Positions 60,208 to 64,000 of a DNA stretch of 64,000 nucleotides are shown here, one piece after another; positions within the stretch are counted from its first letter, which is position 1; every line of letters starts with the position of its first letter. The translations under genes and the position numbers were made by a program. The notes under the pieces are model-generated. The model saw only the letters and a program-made list of their open reading frames with translations, searched no databases and was not told the DNA's origin. This DNA comes from Mytilinidion resinicola. Its lineage: Eukaryota > Ascomycota > Dothideomycetes > Mytilinidiales > Mytilinidiaceae. The stretch lies in contig NW_022985438.1 in NCBI RefSeq assembly GCF_010093595.1, forward strand, positions 2,154,377 through 2,218,376, given 5' to 3'.

Positions 60208-61895
60208 GAACAACGAACTCGGATCATACGTCTTCTTTAGCTTCCTCAACCTCGGCACATTCTTCTTCGAATACCACGCCGCGGCCCCTTCATCACCATG
60301 CGCTAAGTTGGTGTACACCTCTAGATGATCTTTCCCGCTTATTTTCTGTAGTCTATCCCGGAAAGACTTGGTAAACGAGTTGATGGTGGGGAGATCCGAA
60401 GATTTTGAGGCAGTGACATCGATTTGCCTGATGAAAAGCCAATATCAGCTTGATACCCCGCGACAGGCATGGTATGAGAGAGAGAGAAAGAAGTGGAGAA
60501 CTCACGCAAAAATAATCACATCCCGATACGGAAACGCCGAAGAGTCAGGGGTGTGCTGCTGGAAGCCGTACGTGGAATACTGCGTCAGCGCAAACACCGT
60601 CCCTTTCAGTGCTGGCGTGTTTGGAATCGTATCGTTGAGGTACTCCACAGCAGCAGTCAGCCCCTCGATATCGACTTGGTAAAGATTCACAGCATGAGGG
60701 ACGTCTAGCGGTCTAGTGTCACAGCTTTTAGCGGGCCCACCGTACTTGGCCGCGTAGGGAACGTCTTTCCAGGCGATGTAGGAAATGTTGGTGTTTTGGG
60801 GTGTGAGATCTAGTAATGGTTTGATGAGCGCTCTTCCTTGTGCGAGAGGGCCGACGTAGATTGCGTTTACGACGATGACCAACTATTATACAGTTTTAGC
60901 TGAAGTCTTCTAATTCAGGTACGGGTGTACACACCTCCTGCGTGACAGGACTGGCAAGTATCGAGAACCCAAGGCTCAGTTCCTTCGGCTGCTTTCCAGC
61001 GAACGACTTTGCAAATGCCCACAGCGAGCCGTTTCGGCTCAAAGGGAACGTCATGTCTGCATTCATGGCCTGCCCCCCATTCGGAGAATCATAAACCTTG
61101 AACGTGAAAGAAGTGACAACACCGAAGTTGTGGCCCGCGCCCTTGACAGCCCAGAAAAGATCGCTATTCTGAGACTCGGACGCAGTGAGCAGCGTCCCAG
61201 TGCCAGTGACGATCTCCACAGAAACCAAAGAGTCGGATATGGCACCGTAGAAGCCGGACCAGAACCCGATACCGCCGCCAAGGGAGGCTCCTGACGCGCC
61301 TACACAAGGGCAGGCTCCGACAGCTAGGAAGAGATGCGTCAATAAATTAACGGGTACATTTTTCTAGGTCAGCCTTACGGAATGCCTTGCCTGCAGCATA
61401 GACAGGACTTATGAGCTCTCGAAATCTCACTGAGCCACCAATTATCAAGCGATTCTTTCCCGCATCCACCTTGACGCTCTTGAAATAGCCCATGTCCAGC
61501 TCAAGGCCATTGTTCAGGGCACCCAAAGTGCCCGAATAGCCGTGGCCTCCTCCTGTAGCAAGAAATGGCACTTTATTCCGTGCGGCGTATTGGAGCTACG
61601 CATTGAGATTGATCAGACTTAGCATGATCGTTGGTCCTGTAGACGATGAGAAACTTACGACTTTCTGCACATCTTCCTTGATTGCTGGTTTCACGGAAAC
61701 TACGTATGACGGCGCGTTCCATTGATTCCACCGTTGCGTCGTTTCATTCGTCCAGTTCTCATCGGAGGGAAGATATATACTGGATGACGGTGACAAGGTT
61801 GAACCCAGATCACTCGCAATCTGGGACCCGTTAAGTGCCGCTGAGATGGGAAGCAAACATGCTAGGGTCGATGCTAGTATAGTTGTGCACCGCAT
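60178..61895 (-). CDS. secreted FAD-linked (BBE-type) oxidoreductase
   Basis: Berberine-bridge-enzyme-like flavoprotein. Five exons in phase (61659-61895, 61379-61595, 60935-61323, 60506-60882, 60178-60427) give 489 aa. MRCTTILASTLACLLPISA is a clear signal peptide. The FAD-binding domain has ATGGGHGYSG, whose His is the expected 8-alpha-histidyl attachment. GACPCVGASG followed by LGGGIGFWSG offers the Cys for a second covalent FAD bond, and FWAVKGAGHNFGVV is the conserved FAD_binding_4 strand. The C-terminal BBE motif FNFYNSVNVD is present. Such oxidases in fungal clusters catalyse oxidative cyclisation, dehydrogenation or phenol coupling. It converges with the P450 gene (374 bp apart) and is the rightmost recognisable cluster member. 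Confidence 0.93.
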
Positions 61896-64000
61896 GCTGT
61901 AGTACTACCAAAAATGATGACTGCTTAGAAGAAGAGAGGAATCTGGATATGTTTCTGCGGGTCCAACATGGTGCATAGCAATCAATTTAATGGAGCTCCA
62001 ACAGCCCCCAAAAGCAAAGCTTCCCCTGAAGAAGAGTTAAAAAAGACACCGGCGTCTAGAGCAGCTGAGTGGCGTGGAGAATACGGGACTACAGCCTCAA
62101 AGGCACGAGGGGATTGGTTTCAAAAAGCCCACTCGGGATGCGAATGCCTCGTAGCATCGTATTTCCGCGATTCGAAACAATCTCACCAAAGTGGCTTTGC
62201 TTGCTCTTCACCTCAATGGCTGGAGTGGCTCGCTACAGGCTTGGAATCCATCATGCTTTCCCGCTCCCTTCCAAGCGGTGCATGCCATCCCAGTAGTCTT
62301 GCAAGCCACACATGCAGATACGACCATACAGCAGTGATTGAGCGCAGTCAAGAGCTCTTGCAGGGTCTCTCTGTCCCCACATGGGCTTCCGAGCTGAATC
62401 TCCAATCCATAGCCTGGACCAGGATCGGAACAAGTGATATCAGCTTACGTCATACCCATTACTGTATGTTGAGGCTGTTGCTCTGGTCCGGGAAAGCAAC
62501 GGTGCGAATCCCTTCTATGTGGACTTGACGCTTTTCAGGCATGAACAGCCACTGCAGCTCATTATGGTATTGACAAATAGGAGTACCGTTACCTTCTCTG
62601 CAGGAGTGATGATCCGTATGTGGGGAGGGAAGAGTGGCGAAAGAGTCTCGGGTAATCGAATAATGGTGAACTGCGAAGGAGACGACGAATTGGCTTTCAC
62701 CGGCGGATTTAACATTTTCGCCAGTGGTTCTAATGAAACTCGCCGGGTCCGAGCCGGTGTGTTCAGTCCGATATCAGCACAAGATCAGCCAATGGGACAA
62801 ATTCTCTTTCTGTCGTACAATTAGTTATGCCAAGAACAGTGCTGTGACCAAAATCTGCTCACACCTTTTTGCCACTGCTTGCAGTGCTTCGGGTCACATT
62901 TTCAGTCTGTGTACATACACCCATATGTCGCTGCTTGGGGTGAGTCAGCAAGATATGAGGGGTGCCAAACGCTTCAGGTTGTACCCCCCAATATTTTCCT
63001 AGAAAAGGACTTGGCAAAACACTCATACTTGCACAAATAATAGGGCATTGCTCCTTTCTGTCGTGTTATACTCATACAAGCTTCTACTCAAGCTTTCATT
63101 CATGTTTTACAGACCTCCATTGAGTGTGGAGAAGCTAATTGTACTCCACCTACGGTGTGGAGCTGATGGTTCATCTTCTCGCTCTCAGGGGGGGCGGACG
63201 CTAGTAACACAATGCGAGAGCAAGAGTACACAGCAGAAAGACTTTCCAGACCGGTTTTCGTATAGGATCCCACGCCTACCTTAGGCCGTCGCTGAAGCCT
63301 CTGAAAGGCAGTCAATGGCGATCGAAGGCCTTTAGGCACAGCATGCAGAAGCAGAGGTCGAGCCTATGGTGCTAGACCCTCCCTCGTTCAAAAATGCCAG
63401 AATCTTCAACAACTTCGACGGTCATGTGCCAGTCAGATCTGTCGCCGATTGGGCCACTTTGAAGTCTGCTCGGATATATAGCTAATGAATGGAACGCGGA
63501 CTTGAAACGGGACGAAAGTGTTCGCAGACAATTACTCCGCTATTCTATGAAAATGAGCTCGATACGATTGATGAGATGAGATACACGTGTGAATCATAGA
63601 GCCTCCAGAACGTGAATCCGAAGTCCTTGAGTTGGATGGTGCGTGATACGTGATGCGCAGTGATAGTGTTTTGTCGACGCAGGGACGTGGACGTGGACGC
63701 TTCGGAGAAGCTTTCGACAATGTTTGATCTAACCTATTATTATCACGTCACGTGACAGCTGCCATCCAGCCCATAGTGGAGAGCATCTCAAGCCATCTAC
63801 AGTTTATGCCTCATCATCCCTCAAACTCAATGATATTTGTCTCATGCACGCCGGTTTGCATCTGCCAAGGACCGAGGAGACCTACGAAGGAGTTCGTTTT
63901 TTTTGAGCAATCACCTAAAAAGATACGACCAATTCGGCAGCGAATAGAGGCCACCACAAAGATAAATAATATTTTCAAAGAGTCTAACTTTTCAAAGCAT
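61896..64000. other. no recognisable gene to the end of the window
   Basis: The longest plus-strand frames (61968-62528 and 62519-62824) have biased, non-family composition and no splice support, and antisense frames overlap them. No repeat or RNA gene is evident. The polyketide cluster therefore appears to end with the flavin oxidase, unless further members lie beyond the window. Confidence 0.45.

Noticed and set aside
61968..62824. Long plus-strand frames right of the flavin oxidase
   Set aside because: Composition is atypical, there is no motif, and antisense frames of similar length overlap; not enough to call a gene.

Overview
The window reads as nuclear DNA of a filamentous ascomycete (Pezizomycotina). 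Genes are interrupted by short introns, mostly 50-70 bp, with GTAAGT-like donors and CTAAC/CTGAC branch points. The conserved genes (DDB1, NUF2, URB1, a 4E-T-like protein, 3-hydroxyisobutyrate dehydrogenase, Pmp3) are fungal or pan-eukaryotic, and the right half is a fungal polyketide cluster. The class cannot be fixed from sequence alone. Exon joins given here come from splice motifs and codon phase read by eye, without transcript data.

Layout. 1-4.7 kb: DDB1-like gene (minus). 5.76-8.03 kb: a piggyBac element whose transposase becomes intact once a 57-bp intron is removed. 8.2-9.15 kb: a Fig1-like four-helix membrane protein gene that looks broken by two small tandem duplications. 9.2-16 kb: gene-poor, with hypothetical genes, an APH-like kinase gene, a probable broken ORF and short tandem repeats. 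16-30.4 kb: housekeeping block with HIBADH (+), Pmp3-like (-), NUF2 (-), 4E-T-like (-), URB1 (-) and a small zinc-ribbon protein of bacterial look (+). 31-35 kb: a decay zone holding a 649-bp hAT-like MITE, a DUF3533/SNG1-like pseudogene and the C-terminal relic of an aromatic-ring FAD monooxygenase.

35.6-61.9 kb: a two-PKS biosynthetic cluster. A highly reducing PKS (KS-AT-DH-MT-ER-KR-ACP, minus) and a non-reducing PKS (SAT-KS-AT-PT-ACP-ACP-MT-hydrolase, plus) start 649 bp apart from a shared promoter. An AflR-like Zn2Cys6 regulator, a pyridoxal-reductase-type aldo-keto reductase, a P450 with an unusual I-helix and a secreted BBE-type flavin oxidase follow. The inferred logic is that the HR-PKS makes a reduced acyl chain, the SAT domain loads it on the NR-PKS, which extends, cyclises and C-methylates it, and the terminal alpha/beta hydrolase releases it as an acid or ester. 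The tailoring oxidoreductases then modify it. No product can be named from sequence. 61.9-64 kb: no recognisable gene.
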